A stretch of 64,000 nt of DNA from the NCBI GenBank assembly GCA_014529385.2, contig CM043963.1, positions 99,277,912 through 99,341,911 of the forward strand. Direction: 5' to 3'. This document shows positions 25,896 through 39,700 of this stretch, one piece after another. Both the position numbers and the translations under genes were made by a program. This DNA is from Adiantum capillus-veneris. Taxonomy: Eukaryota; Streptophyta; Polypodiopsida; Polypodiales; Pteridaceae. The notes under the pieces were generated by a model that saw only the letters and a list, made by a program, of their open reading frames with translations, was not told the DNA's origin and ran no database searches. Positions within the stretch are counted from its first letter, which is position 1, and each line of letters opens with the position of its first letter.

Positions 25896-28800
25896 GTCGA
25901 GGGACGAGCTGGCTCAGGGCGAGGGCGAGCAGTCGCGTTGCCAACCTGCTGGACGAGGGACGAGGGGGCGAGCTCTCTCTCTGTTGGACGAGGGTCCGCT
26001 GAACCTGATCAAGGACGAGCTGCTAGGCTTGGGCAAGCTGCTGGTCCTGTGTCAGGAGGGCGGGATGAGACCAGCCTGCCAGGGCTAGGGGCGAGGAGTC
26101 AGCCAGGACGAGGGCGAGTACTTGGTGACTAGGGCGAGGCCAACCAGGGCGGAGGCGAGACCTCCGCTGATGGACCAACCAATCAAGGATGGTGATGCAA
26201 GTGGCTTCACCACCCCACAAAAAATGAAAGCGACTTTCAAGCAGAGGAACAGAGATAGTATACTCTCGCCAAGCTCACTGCGAGCAGGGAAAACCGTCAG
26301 AGTCCAAGATGATTTAATGATGGAAAGGGTTCAAGTGATGATTAAATCTGAGCTCAGCTTTATGAGAGATGACATCAGGAAAGAGATGTACGCAAACGCA
26401 GATAGTTATAAGAATTCTATGTATGCAGATATGAGGAAAGAATTAGATAAAGCGATGCTTGGTAGGCATGATGAGATGTATTTATCTGTGAAAGGGGAGA
26501 TGCAGGCTCTAATGTGTGCAGAAGTGAATGTAATGGAATGTATTATGCAGAAAAAGTTGGATGAGGCAATTACAAGCTTTGAATCTTGGAAAACCAATAT
26601 GGAAAAATGCATGAAGGAAAAAGATGCAGTGATTGCAGAGCTTAAAGGGGAACTTGTAGCTTGCAAAATTATGCCCAAAACGGAAGGGGGAAATAAAACC
26701 TCGATGTTAAAGGAGCTCGAAGATATTAAGGAGCAGGTGAAAACTCTGCGCGAAGGAGAAGAACAAAACTCGAAAGAGGCTTCCTCATGGGCGGAGCGCC
26801 TTGTTAAAACACAGGAGAAAGTTGATGAAGCAAAAAAATGGATCGAAGGTGCAAAGAAAGGGAAGGCCCGGATGCCAGAAGCCGCACAAACTTCTACCAT
26901 CATCAATATGACCATTGAGGAGGAACAGACGAGGAGGACTAGAGCCCTCCATGTGCGTATTACTGGTATCAAAGACACAAAAAATGTAGAAGACGAAGTG
27001 AAGAAACTCTTGCAGTGCATGGGCATCCCGGAACCTATGCACACAGGTGCTTGGAGAGTAGGAAAGAAGGGAGTGGATGAGAAGGGAAACGTCAAAGAGA
27101 AAGCACTTATTTTGCGTTTCCCGAGTTTCGAAACAAGAAAGGAATTCTTGAAGAAGAGACGAGCACTTAAGAAAACTGGAATATTTATGGGGGATGACCT
27201 TACTTTAGCACAAATAGCACATATGCAAGAGTTGATGCCAGAGATCAAGGCAGCAAGGGAGAAGGGAAAAATTGCCTTTTACAGAGGAGGGAAAGTAGTG
27301 GTTTTGGAAAAATGCACAGCATGACAGTGCGAGACATATGGGACCACACTCCGGATGGCGGCATGGAATTGTAATGGATCATATAGGCTGGATGTGGGTG
27401 CCTTTGAAGATAGCTTCAGAGATAGAGACATTGTCTTTTACTCGGAGACACATCAAAAATCTGGACAGTTGATGCCAAGTGTGACTGGCTATTTATGGGA
27501 GACAGCTTGTCGGCCAGACGCTAGATCCCAACATGGAAGTCGAGGTTCAGGAGGGGTAGCAGTCTTATTCAAGGAAGAGTTGCAGCCGCTATTACAGATT
27601 GTCCGGAGAGATGACCAGGCGAGATACATGTGGGTGAGACTGAGAGCTGAGACAGGCAGATTCTTATACATTGCTATATGTTACTTTCCCCCTAGCACAT
27701 CAGTCTATACCTCACCTAGAGGGCAATCCCCTTTCTCTATACTTGATGATGACATATGGGAGTTCTCTAGAGATGGAGATATCATTCTCTTGGGAGACTT
27801 TAATGCCAGGACGGCCAACTCCCAAACGGTATTTTATGATACCTCGGAGGAGATGCTTAGAGAGATGGATATATCGGAGATGGGACTTGACAGACACTCA
27901 CAGGATAAAGAGCACACAGAGTATGGGAGATATCTCATGGAGATGACAACTACGCATGGTCTGGCCATACTTAATGGTCTAGAGATTTTTCCTTCGTCTG
28001 GGGGATTCACATGCTTTCCACACAGACATGGGGCCAGTACAGTGGACTATGTCATGACTTCACCGAGCTTCATCTCTCATATTCAAGATCTCAGTGTGGG
28101 CCCTAGGCCTGTTGGAGTAGCAGTGGACCATGTTCTCCTGACTTTTTCAGTCTCTTTCCAGTCTAGTGTCTCTCAGACACCACGGAGGATTGCACACACA
28201 CAGTATACTTTTACACCAGAGACGGATTCAGTTTATGTGGAAGAGATTTACAGACGGATGGGGGCAGCCGAGCTGTATATACAGTGGAGGAGGTGGATCA
28301 CACTTTATTGACGGAGATCTTGCATGGGGCAGCAGCAGAGGCATACCCACACACTCAACCAGATCAGAGAAGACGTTCTGGGAACATGCCTCATAATAGT
28401 TGGTATGATGAGGAGTGCAGAGAGATGAGAGTTCAGATTCAGAGCGAGCTTATACTTGGAGTCATTACATATAGACAGTCTCGGATTGCCCTTCGGTGTT
28501 TAGTGCGACGGAAGAAGCGGGCCTTTTTAGCCCAGATGGAACGTGATTTGTATCAGCTCTTTTTGAGCCGAGATTCAAGTGAGGCCTGGCGTCTCTTCGA
28601 TGAGCACTCACCTCCTCCAGTGATTACCTCTCCCGAGATTTGGGGTCAATATGCAACATCATTATATACAGTACCTGGGCAACCACCATTACCAGACCCT
28701 CTAGAGCCATGTCCAGCCACTAGTACCTTCTTTACCACTGAGATGGTGAAGAACGCCATTGACAGGATGAGGACTAGGAGAGCATATGATCATGATGGTT

Positions 28801-31108
28801 TGGTGGCAGAGCACTTGATACATGCTAGAGATTTACTGTCAGAGGTTCTTGCGCGGTTGTTTAACCGTGTCATGTGTGAGGGACTACCCGAGTCCTGGAG
28901 ATTATCTACTATTGTACCTCTTTTCAAGGCACGGGACCCCACGGTACCAGGGAACTACCGTACTATTATGATAGGGCACACATTGGCACGGCGGTATGCA
29001 TCCATTCTTGAACAGCAATTGAGTAAATGGGCAGAAAATGAGGGCATACGAGCAGCAGGGCAGGCTGGATTCAGGAGGGGTTTCTCCACTTTGGACCATA
29101 TTCTTACACTCAGAGCCATTATTGAGGAGGGTCGAGCACATGGGAGACGGATGTATTGTTGCTTTGTGGACTTCCGCAAGGCATTTGACACAGTGCCGAG
29201 GGCCAGATTGATGCACAGGCTACTGAAGTTGGGAGTACCCACAGAGATCATATGGGGGATCATGGCTTTATACGGCTCAGTGACTGGCCAAGTACACACT
29301 CTTGAGGGGATTTCTGACATTGTTCATTCCACTATTGGAGTGAAACAGGGGTATCCTTTGTCCCCTACACTTTTTGGTATGTATGTAGATGAGGTCTCTA
29401 ACTACATTGACAGAGAGGGTGATAGAGGCGCTCAGCTGGCAGGGACATGGATCCCTTTATTATTATATGCTGATGATATTGTGTTAATGTCAGAGTCGCT
29501 AGAGGGCATGCAAAGACATTTGGATGCATTGCACAACTTTGCAGAGGATAGTGGACTGTCTGTGAACCTTGGTAAAACCAAGGTTATGGTGTTTAACACC
29601 ACACCACAGTGGGTCAAGAGATCGGCACCTACACTCGTATATGACCAGGACACTGTGGAGTACACAGATGAATATACATATCTGGGGGTGGTATTCACGG
29701 GACCGAGGTTTACCCTGAGGAGAGCAGCAGAGACTAGACTATCCAGAGCCTATGCGGCATTAGGAGGGCTAGAGAGGATGTGTTCGCAGGTTCAGTTTCA
29801 AGAACCACAAACAAAACTATGGCTCTTTGATACTTTGGTTGCTTCAGCTATGCTTTATGGGGTCCAAGTTTGGGGACCATCTGTGAATCATGACAGTTGG
29901 AGGAACATGGAGAGACCCTTGGTATTTATGATATCCCGGATGATTAGAGCCAAGGCCTCTGTACCACATGCGATTATTCGAGCGGAGGTAGCCACCCCTC
30001 CTATAGAGATTGAGGCTCTTACCAGATCAGTGTCCTTTATGCACAGTCTATGGGATACACATAGAGGTAGATATACTAGACTGGCTCTTGAGTCCTCTAG
30101 ACAGTTAGCGATGCAGGGAGATGCATCATGTTGGTATGCACACATGACCTCATGGTTTCAGAGGCATGGTCTCAGCATGGATAGATTGCCTCCCTTTCAG
30201 TATTCCCTGGATGCACCCTCCCTGCCAGTCACACGGATGGAGATCACTAGACTCATTCGTCAGGATCTTATACAGTTGGACACCAGGAGGACATGGGTAG
30301 AGCCAATACAGGAGTTGGGCACGAAGATGGCTTTCTACAAAGAGCACCTTCTCCAACTTTCAGGGGATGGGTTTGTGACTCGTCCGAACTACATGGACAC
30401 TCATTTATCTCATGGTCTGCGATGTGCTATTGGTCAAATTCGCACATCCTCACACCAACTGGAGATTGAGACGGGTAGATTCAGAGGGATACCACCAGAG
30501 TCTAGGATATGTCAACTATGCGGCAGAGAGCCAGAGACAGAGCTACACTACATATGCCACTGCACTATGTATTATGATATACGAGGGCGCTTCCATTGCT
30601 TATTCAGGGAGGGTTTTGGACCCCTAGATAGAGTCATGAGGTATCAGGAGCAGAGATGCCTTGGCTTATATCTACTTGAGCTACACCGACATAGAGACAG
30701 TCTGTTGGGGAGACATGGAGTACGACAGTCGCAGAGACAGATCACAGATTTCTTTGGATCGAGGGAGCCAAGAGACCAACCACCAGCATAGGGTTGTACC
30801 CGCATTCATACCAGAGGCACCCTCATTGACTGGGCGATTGAGCTCGGGAGATCGAGACGACCACGACCGAGACACAGGAGTGCACTACATCGACGGAGAC
30901 TCCAACAGAGGATCAGAGGCATTCTAGCACGACACCCAGATTGTCATTGAGGGCCTATTCTACATTTTCACATTTCACATTTCAGTTTTCATTTTTACTT
31001 TCAGTACTTTTTGTACTTGTACTTCAGACATTGTATTAGATTCACCACTTTGTATCTGATGGTCTCATAGGTCATTTTGGCCTTTTGAAGACGTTAATAT
31101 ATCATTTC

Positions 31109-31163
<55 letters not shown>

Positions 31164-33721
31164 CCCCATAACCCAAAAAAAAAAAACACCCTAACAAGAG
31201 GAAGGCTCATTGACATGGAAACCCCCTTTTGGGATGACCCCTCATAAATAACAAGACCACCCAAATATGAAAAGGGAAAAGAGGGCAACATGGGTTTCTT
31301 TCACAGCCATACACATAATTTTTTGAAAGATGCTCCTAACTGACAATCCCCCCTCTCTTTGCAAGTAAATGCCCCACTCCTCTTGACCGACTCCTCTCTT
31401 GGAGGAAAAAGTGAAGTGAAGAGCACCAAGTGAAGAGCACCTATATAAGGTGACTACTTTTCCAAGACTCTCCACCTAGGAGTTGTACACCTCTTACTTG
31501 CTGCCAAGAACATCATCACCTACACTCACTCTTAAATGGACCCCTCTAACCAGGTTTATGTCACTTATTCTTCTATTTGTTTGTTTTAGATGGACATCTA
31601 TAACATGTAGAAGTATCTCATGACACCTGCCTTCCACATGATAGACTAACAATTTCTTGTTTTTTTGTGGGTGATGGTGGCAGGTAACAGGATACCCGTT
31701 TATCTAATACACTTGCATGGAAGCATAAGGACCCTCCATTTGCTCTCAACCATGGCATTTCTTGTAAATTTATTGCTTGGATTAATCCAAATGGATATTG
31801 CAAATCTTTGTTTTTCTCTCTCTCCTCTCACTGCGGCGTAATATGGCTAGCAAGGTGAAAAATGTCTCATCACCTACTCTCTCTAGTGGGACTCCTAGTT
31901 ACTAGGAGCCTCCACCTATGATTTGTTAGCTCCAAACATGTTTTTTGCCTCATGAGCTATATTTACCATATTTTTTGGAGGCTTTGTTTGCTTATCTCAC
32001 TGTGTGCCCCTCTCAACTTTTTTATGGGTTCTGTAACTGACTTGGCAGCCGAGAAGAATGGCCTCCTTTATGAAGGACCTCTAGTACACCTTCCACCCAA
32101 GGACTAGGGGAGAATAAGGACACAACCATCAAGGGACCCTACTAAGGACCCGAAATTTGAAGGTACTGGACACTAGAGAACCTTTACACGTGGGTGGATG
32201 GCAAGCACATGGGCCTCATCTATCACCCTCTGGATCGGTACAGCGCACTAGGTACCCCCTATTCTACCTAGCACTTTATTTCTTGGGGCTTAGTGAAGCT
32301 CGGCGTAGTTACAATCTGCCTACTCCGAAGTTAGAGCACTCTTGCTAATACCAAGCAAATCACATACTGCCAACTAGGAGGCCAACGCTAATCTCACAAA
32401 ACTGCCTGCTGGGACTCTTGGAGGCTGTGCAGTTATCCTGCTAATCTACAAAGGTCCCTCACAGGACCCTTCCTGTGCACATTGATCATGCCCCATCTTT
32501 ACAACCCGTCAGTCCCTATTAGCGGATCTTTACCCTTTACCGCACAGTCGATGTTCTGATGCAACCCTGCTGTGCACATTGATCGTGCCCCAAACTCTAC
32601 ACGACAGCAAGGCAGCAGTATTCGGATGCCCTGGCCCTTCACAAGGCAATGATCAGCAAAAAAGCTATGTATTTTTATTACAGTGAGTAGTCATATTGAT
32701 GCTATACTTGTGGTTAAGCTAATCGTAAGGGATGAACGGGCTGTTTTATGACTGTAACTCTAAAGATACAAGCTAATCTTATGGATTGAACATGCGTCTT
32801 TACCTGGCTATTATCTTGAAAAAACTGTGGGTAAATTTCCTGTAGGAACAGACCATGTGGGGAGATGTGACCTGGGAGCAATCTAAACAGGCTGTTATTG
32901 CCTGATATAGTCTGAAGTTAATGATCGTGTGTGCACAGACTGTGTGCTGAATTGCTATCTTAAGCAATCTAAACGTCCTGTAGAAACAGGCCGATTGGGG
33001 AATGAACTGCCTGGCTGTACTCTGAACAGAGCATAACCATCTGACGTTAATATGAAATTACTGAATGCACAGGCCGATGGGAAAAATACCACTTGCCGGA
33101 CTGCACTCTATTTATTTGCTAATACATGGCTGAGATGTTACCTTCTATAATCTTAACAGTGCATGCCCTGATCCATCACAAAGCGCTTGTCAGAAAAGTA
33201 GCTATGGGTCTTTATTGCAATGAAGCAGTCATAATGATGCTGCATTTTTAGCTAAGTTAATCTCAAGGGTTGAGCGGGCCGTTTATGGGGTGAGCGGGCC
33301 GTTTATCGGATATCTTGCCATAAATCTGATGGTTCAACTTTTCAGCACTACACTGCAAGATCAGCCCCTAGCGTCGCAGATCCTCGCCGCACCGTTGGAT
33401 CAGCTAGCGTTTTCAGATTCAGCCCACTGTCCGCAGATTTCAGCATCTGCGTTTTTAGTGCATCGTCGTCGCGTCGTCGCCATCGCCATCCTCGCCGACA
33501 CAGTGTCAGAATTCAGCAATTAGCAGATTTGCAGAATTCAGCCCCTAGCGTTTTCAGATTTCAGCCCGTCCTCGTCGTCGTCATCATTGTCGTCGACAAG
33601 TCCATTGCATCTAGACCATTGTACCAGATTTGTGCAATCAACAACATAGACCTCTCTCGCCAACAGAGAGGGGGGCCCTTGGAGGAGGGTTTGACAACTG
33701 TCTGGTGTCGTATTCTCGTAT

Positions 33722-33778
<57 letters not shown>

Positions 33779-36700
33779 CCTTCATTCACAGTGTTATTCA
33801 CTTTGTTTGTGATCATTTGCACTCTCTCACTAAAGGAACGGAAGGCTCTCCCTTCCGTAAGTAAAAGGAACCCTTGAGCACAGTTTGGAGCACTCATCTT
33901 GAGCAAAGTTCAACATTCACTTCCATTGTACCTTACATTGATATCAGAGCTTTGGCAGTGTTCTGTATCACTCAAGGAAAGAACCACAAGAAATTTTTTG
34001 CTTGTTGCGGTCGCACGTAACCCAAGTCCACTTGGGCGTGTTGATTCCTAATCATGTTTTTGAAGAGTGATAGGTGACCCAAGAAAGAAGGGCTTGTCCG
34101 GCCTCCCCTTGTTCCTCTTTTCACTCATTGAGAGCGGACCGTGCACTTAGTGGCCGGCCAATCGACTTGAGGTGGGAAAAAGCAACCGTGGTGTGAGCGC
34201 AAGGCCGCCACGCCTGCAGGGAAGAGTCGAGCTAGGGTAAGAGAAAAGCCTTCTCTAACAACGATTGCAAGCTAAAGAAAGACATCAAGAACCTCAAGGA
34301 CTCAAGAACCTCAAGAACCCAAGAACCCAAGTTCCTTGTGAACTTAAGTACCCAAGATCTCAGTGTATGGTCATCACCCGAAGCGGAATGGATATTTTGC
34401 ATAGAGGTGGCGAAGAAGAATTTTCCCCACCAGGAGGTTTTCCCGACCCTCCCCCTTCCCCATCTACGCCAAGGGTTACATCAAATCCTATGGAGGCTTT
34501 GGTCAAGACGTTGATGGACATGATTCAACAACAAGAGGTGCAACACGCCGCCTTGGATCACGAGCGTGATCAAGCGCGCTTAGCGGCCGAAGAAAGAAAG
34601 GCAGTCTTGGATCGCAAGCGCGAAGAAAGAAAGGCACCCTTGAATTGCGAGTGCGAAGAAAGAAAAGCAGACTTGGATCGCGAGCGCGAAGAAAGACGAG
34701 CAGCCTTGGAGCTAGAGCGTGAGGTGCAGAGAGATCAACACGTGCTACAAGTACTCACCTCGAAGCGCGAGCCGGTCAAAGATGTTGGTAGTTCATCAAG
34801 TAAGCACAAGCCGAGATTCGGACTCCAACAACCCCATCACTGAGAAGTTGACATTCAGTAACTATGACGGTAAGATGGATGCTACTATTTTTCATTCTTG
34901 GTTGCATCAATTTAATGCTTACTTTGCGACAACTAAGAAAACAGGAAATAGCAAGGTTTTGACGACAGCCATGTACCTTGCCGATGATGCCATTAATTGG
35001 TATCACGCATGGCAAGAGGCACAGTTGACCGTGCACCTAGAGGAAGCCGAAGAAGGCGTGCCCCTTTCCTTCAATTGGGCCGACTTCCAAGACAAGCTCA
35101 AGGCGGTTTATGCCACCTCAGTACCTAGCACGGTTGAAAGACGATTGGCGCGGTCTCAAGAAAAATGGTATGCCACTCATGTCTTTCTCTAATCGTGTTT
35201 TGCAGCTCGACAGCCAATTACGCAAATCGGCTGATGAGCACAAAAAGGCATTCCTTTACGGATTGGACGAGTATATCAAGTATGATATCGAAGTACTCGA
35301 TCCAATAGATCTCAACAAGGCGGTTGCGATTGCTCTCGCACAGAAGATGAAGCATAACAAAGGAAAGCCTAAGGAGAACAAGGCTTCTGTAACAAACTTG
35401 GACACTCCAAGTCAAGATTGTACCGCGACACAACAGAGATTCACTTCAAAACAGTTCACATTTCACAATTGATTCGACACGGCCCGACGGAGTTCCATGC
35501 CTAGAGATAGTGGCCCCAAAGTCTCGCGCCCCTTTCGGTATTTCTTTTTGTATTAATCTGCAACTCAAAGTACAAGGAGTGGGAGGGGTCTCACTCTCAA
35601 ACTCTGCGTCCAGATGCTCTGCAGAGTGGGAGCCATGCCCACGTATATAAAGGTTGTACAAGGGATGCCAAAAGCAGAGCCCCAAAAGCAATAATCCAAA
35701 AGCTCTCAAGCCTTTTCAAAATAAAGCAATTTTTCCCCAAAGCTTTTACTAAAAACTTGCGTAGAGTAAAAGCTGCCAAAATTCAGCGTAGGATTTCCGT
35801 ACAGCCTGCCAGCGCTTTTTGCGCCGCAAATTGCGGGGACAATGCTACATCAACCACTCTGCGTGAAATCCGGGAGACTGCCACGTCAACAGATTGCGGG
35901 ATTTCCGCGACTGCCTGCCAGAGGGAGTGTGTGTCTCATGTATCACCATGCCACATCACCAGTTTGTGACATACCCCCCTCTTGAAAGCATTGTTATCGC
36001 CCTCGATTACACCTGCAAAACAGATAGAGGCCATAAACGCACTGATCGTTAATACCAACGCACTAGGAGAAACACATCTAGCACATTTACCAATCGACAG
36101 TCACATCACAAGACATCACTTGACATCACATGACAAATCACATTCAAAATTCATTCGGATCTCAGACCATGATTAATTGGCAATGTATTTAGCAAACGCA
36201 TCTAGATCCACTCGGGACCTCATAGATGCCCTTAACTAATCCTTATTGCAATCACGCCTATCGAGATCTTTCAGACCGAAATGCTGCAGTCATTTCGTTT
36301 ATCACTTCCTGCACTTAAACAAGTCAAGAACAAATTGATATCATATTATCGGGAATTCCAGTTCATAAAGTCATACAGCAGAATACTGTCAGCTCGCAGT
36401 ATCCCTGAAACTCAAAAGAGACATCCGTGACTTTAATATCAAAAATCGAGGCAATCCGTTGACAAAGGAGTGGAGCGACTCCCCTCTTGTGCATACCCGC
36501 TGCACCAAATTCCGCCCAGCTGAGTTCGGGGTTCAATTTGGAATAGACTATGCTAAACCAAATGCTTCAAGGTAAAGGTTCACAATCTGAGAAGTATCTG
36601 CCAGGTCCTCCTGCTCCATCCACTTTGCATCCAATGCGGGATAGTTCTTGAATTTAACCAAGAACCACCTTATCATTTTACCTTTTACCTTTCTATCTGT

Positions 36701-39700
36701 ATGTGCCAAAATCTGTTCTGGAACGAGAATCTCCTCGTTTTCCTCCACTTCGGGTTGCTCATCAGGCTCCCTATCATCGAGCACATCGCCTTTAAAAGGC
36801 TTCAGGAGACTCACATGAAAAGCATTGTGAATCCTCCAAGTGTTGGGCAGCTTCGGTCTAAAAGGACATCATTTGTCTTTTCGAAAATCTGGAAAGGTCC
36901 ATAGTATCTTATGCTAAGCTTTGAAAAAAGCCTCTCCTTTCCCTTTTTCTTTCTCAGGCGTGCCTTCTCAAAACGTAAGAGCACCCAATCGTTCTCCTTT
37001 AATTTCAAATCGCGACGATGTCGATCTGCTTCCTTCTTTCTTGAGATTTATGTAAAGCCTCTTGAACCTTGGCAAAAGCCGTGTCCAAGTCCCACGTATA
37101 CTCGTCAGCTCCAGAAATCTTTTCTTTCGTGCTTAGGAAGGATGGAACCTTCGTAGCACCTTCAATAATCTCAAATGGCGCCTTCCCCGTCGAAGAGTGT
37201 ACCTGTTCATTGAGTCGTCTGCTCCGAGATATAAGACTTCAATAAATCTAGTACCACTGAATTAGCAATCTCTGATTTCCCATCAGTCTGCAGGTGGAAT
37301 GATGACGAGAACAACAACCGCATGCCAATGTTCTCCCAAATAGCCTTCCAAAACAATCTCGTGAATTTGGGTCTCTCTCGGAGACAATTGTCTCAGGCAT
37401 GCCATGCAATCTGAAGATCTGGGCAACAAACAATCTCGCTAAGTGATCCGGCTTGATTGTCTTCTTCATTGGAATGAAATGAGCTTGCTTGCTAAATCTG
37501 TCAATAACAGTCCAGATACCATTGTGCCCACTTTGTGTTCTCAGGAGATCAAAAATGAAATCCATTGCAATACTTTTCCAAGGGGGGGGGGGGGGGGGGT
37601 ATGGGTAAAGGATGTAACAATCTCTGTGCTTTATGCCTGTCAAACTTGACCTTCTGGCATACCAAGCAACTGCGTACAAAATCGTCCACGTCCTTCTTGA
37701 GTCTCGGCCAAAAGAAGTATCTCTCCACACCTTTCAAGGTGGTAGCAATGCCGCTGTGACCCGTAAAAGGTGAACAGTGGCATTCGGTAAGAACCTTTTT
37801 CCTTATCAGCTGTGTAACGCACAACATGGTTTTCTTCATCAAGTAGCCATCCCAAATAAAATATCCCGCTACAACCTCCCCATTCCGTATCCGAGGGAAA
37901 ATATTTGCAAAATCTGTATCTGTGGCATACTGATGGACCATATCCTCGAAGCTCCTATGATGTATCGCGGAAATAGCAAGAACCAACGGTTTCCGAGACG
38001 AAGCATCTGCCACCAAATTCTTCTATCCCTGCACATGGACAATCTGGAAGTGAAACTGTGACAAGATGTTCGCCCACCACATTTGCTTTTCCAATGGCTA
38101 CTTCTGTGACAAGAAGTAGCGTAAACTCTGATGGTCTGTGAAGACAGTAAAATCTGCTCCAAGTAGGTAATGTCGCCACTGAGTAAGAGCATGGATAACC
38201 GCCAAAAGCTCTTTCTCATACATCTGTGCTGTCAATTTAGGCCTTGAGAACAATCGGCTCTCGTAGGCAATGACATTGCCTTCTTCCATTAAGACTGCAC
38301 CCAGACTACGACCACAAGCATCACAATCTACTTCAAATGACTTCTGCAAATCCGGCAAAGTCAAAACTGGTCTTGTAGTCAATTTCTCTTTCAATGTCTG
38401 AAAGGCAGCCACCTTTGTGGGTCCCCACGAGAAAGGGACTCCTTTCTGTGTCAAGATATGCAAAGGGGAAGCAACCTCTGCAAACTTTCTAATGAACCGC
38501 TGGTAGTAAGAACATAAGCCCAAGAAGCTTCTAACTTCATAGACATTCTTCAAATCAAGCCAATCACGTTTAGTCTCAATCTTGGCCAGGTCCATCTGCA
38601 CTCCTGCTGCTGAGACGATGTGTCCCAAAAGGTGTATCTCTTCTAGGAAAAATTCACTCTTCTTTGCATTAATCACCAACTTGTGATCCCGCAATGCCTG
38701 AAAGACCTGTCGCAGATGTTCTCTATGTTTTGCCTCATCCTTAGAGAAGACAATAATATCATCAAAGAAAGTGCCCACAAAAGATTTGTACTCTCTGAAA
38801 ATCCTGTCCATCATTCGGTTAAAGGTCGTTGGAGCATTGGTAAGCCCAAAAGGCATCACCAAAAACTCGAATATACCGAAGGTCGTCCGAAAAGCTGTCT
38901 TGTAGACATCTCCCGGCGCAATTCGGATATGATAATATCCACTCTTCAAATCAATCCTACTGAAACAAGAGGATCCCTGTAGTCGGTCTAGAATATCATC
39001 GATCCTAGGAATCGGAAATCTGTTCTTGATGGTGATTTTGTTGAGAGCTCTATAGTCAATGCACATTCTCCAAGACCCGTCTTTCTTTAAGACCAACAAC
39101 ACCGGAGAGCAGTAAGGTGAAGTACTCGGCTGGATAAGACCCTTTTCCAAGAGGTCTTTCACTTGGTTCATAATCTATGCTATTTTGCCCCCAACACATC
39201 TCATTATGCATCGCCCAAGGGGAGTCATCCTACATGATATTGGATGAGGATATATGGGAGTTCTCTAGGGATGGAGATGTCATTCTTCTGGGAGACTTCA
39301 ATGCCAGGACGGGCCAGTCTCAAATAGCTTTCTACGATACCTCGAAGGAAATGTTGAGAGAATTGGATGTCAGTGATATGGGATTGGTTAGGTGTTCGCA
39401 GGATGAAGAGCACACTGGATATGGGGGATATCTAACAGATTTGGAGACTGCACATGGACTGGCCATCTTGAATGGCCTCCACACATTCCCAGTGTCGAGT
39501 GCCTTCACTTGCTTTCCTCATAGACATGGGGCCAGCACAGTGGATTATGTTTTGGCTCAGCCTTGTTTCATACCCTCTATTCAAGACTTTACAGTCGCAC
39601 CTAGGCCTATTGGGGTAGCAATAGATCATGCTCTCCTCACGTTTACCGTCTCATTCCAGTTCAGCACAGCTCGACTTACCCGATACACTTTCACTTGAAA

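Larger units (their letters stand above)
25407..31162 (+). mobile_element. Nearly full-length LINE, copy B
   Basis: A non-LTR retrotransposon of about 5.7 kb: a GC-rich 5' region with a 34-base poly-C (25689-25722) and a CT repeat (25831-25891), ORF1 (26122-27324), ORF2 (27355-30791, one frameshift), a 3' untranslated region, and a terminal (CT)n at 31112-31162 in place of poly(A). It has an APE-type endonuclease, no visible RNase H, and RT motifs (VDFRKAFDTV, GVKQGYPLSPTLFG) unlike the usual plant L1 (GLRQGDPLSP) or RTE types, so I place it outside those clades. The exact 5' end is uncertain (25407 to about 25892). Confidence 0.9.
33340..35469 (+). mobile_element. LTR retrotransposon fragment: 5' LTR, PBS and gag
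   Basis: The LTR 3' portion (33340-33937, ending CCTTACA) is homologous to the LTRs at 40663-41855 and 43611-44652. Next is a primer-binding site, TATCAGAGCTTTGGC (about 33940-33955), complementary to initiator-Met tRNA, then a leader and a gypsy-type gag. The element stops at 35469 where the oppositely oriented chromovirus LTR begins. The start of its LTR is lost or unrecognised. Confidence 0.8.
35470..39171 (-). mobile_element. Ty3/gypsy chromovirus, 5'-truncated
   Basis: On the minus strand from 39171: RT, RNase H, integrase (zinc finger, core, GPY/F), chromodomain, polypurine tract and 3' LTR. RT before integrase is the gypsy order. Gag, protease, the RT N-terminus and the 5' LTR are missing because LINE copy E starts at 39172. 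Frameshifts occur in integrase. The orientation is opposite to the LTR element on its left. Confidence 0.93.

Noticed and set aside
26406-27248. 280-codon minus-strand frame
   Set aside because: Antisense shadow of LINE ORF1, which has the real motifs.
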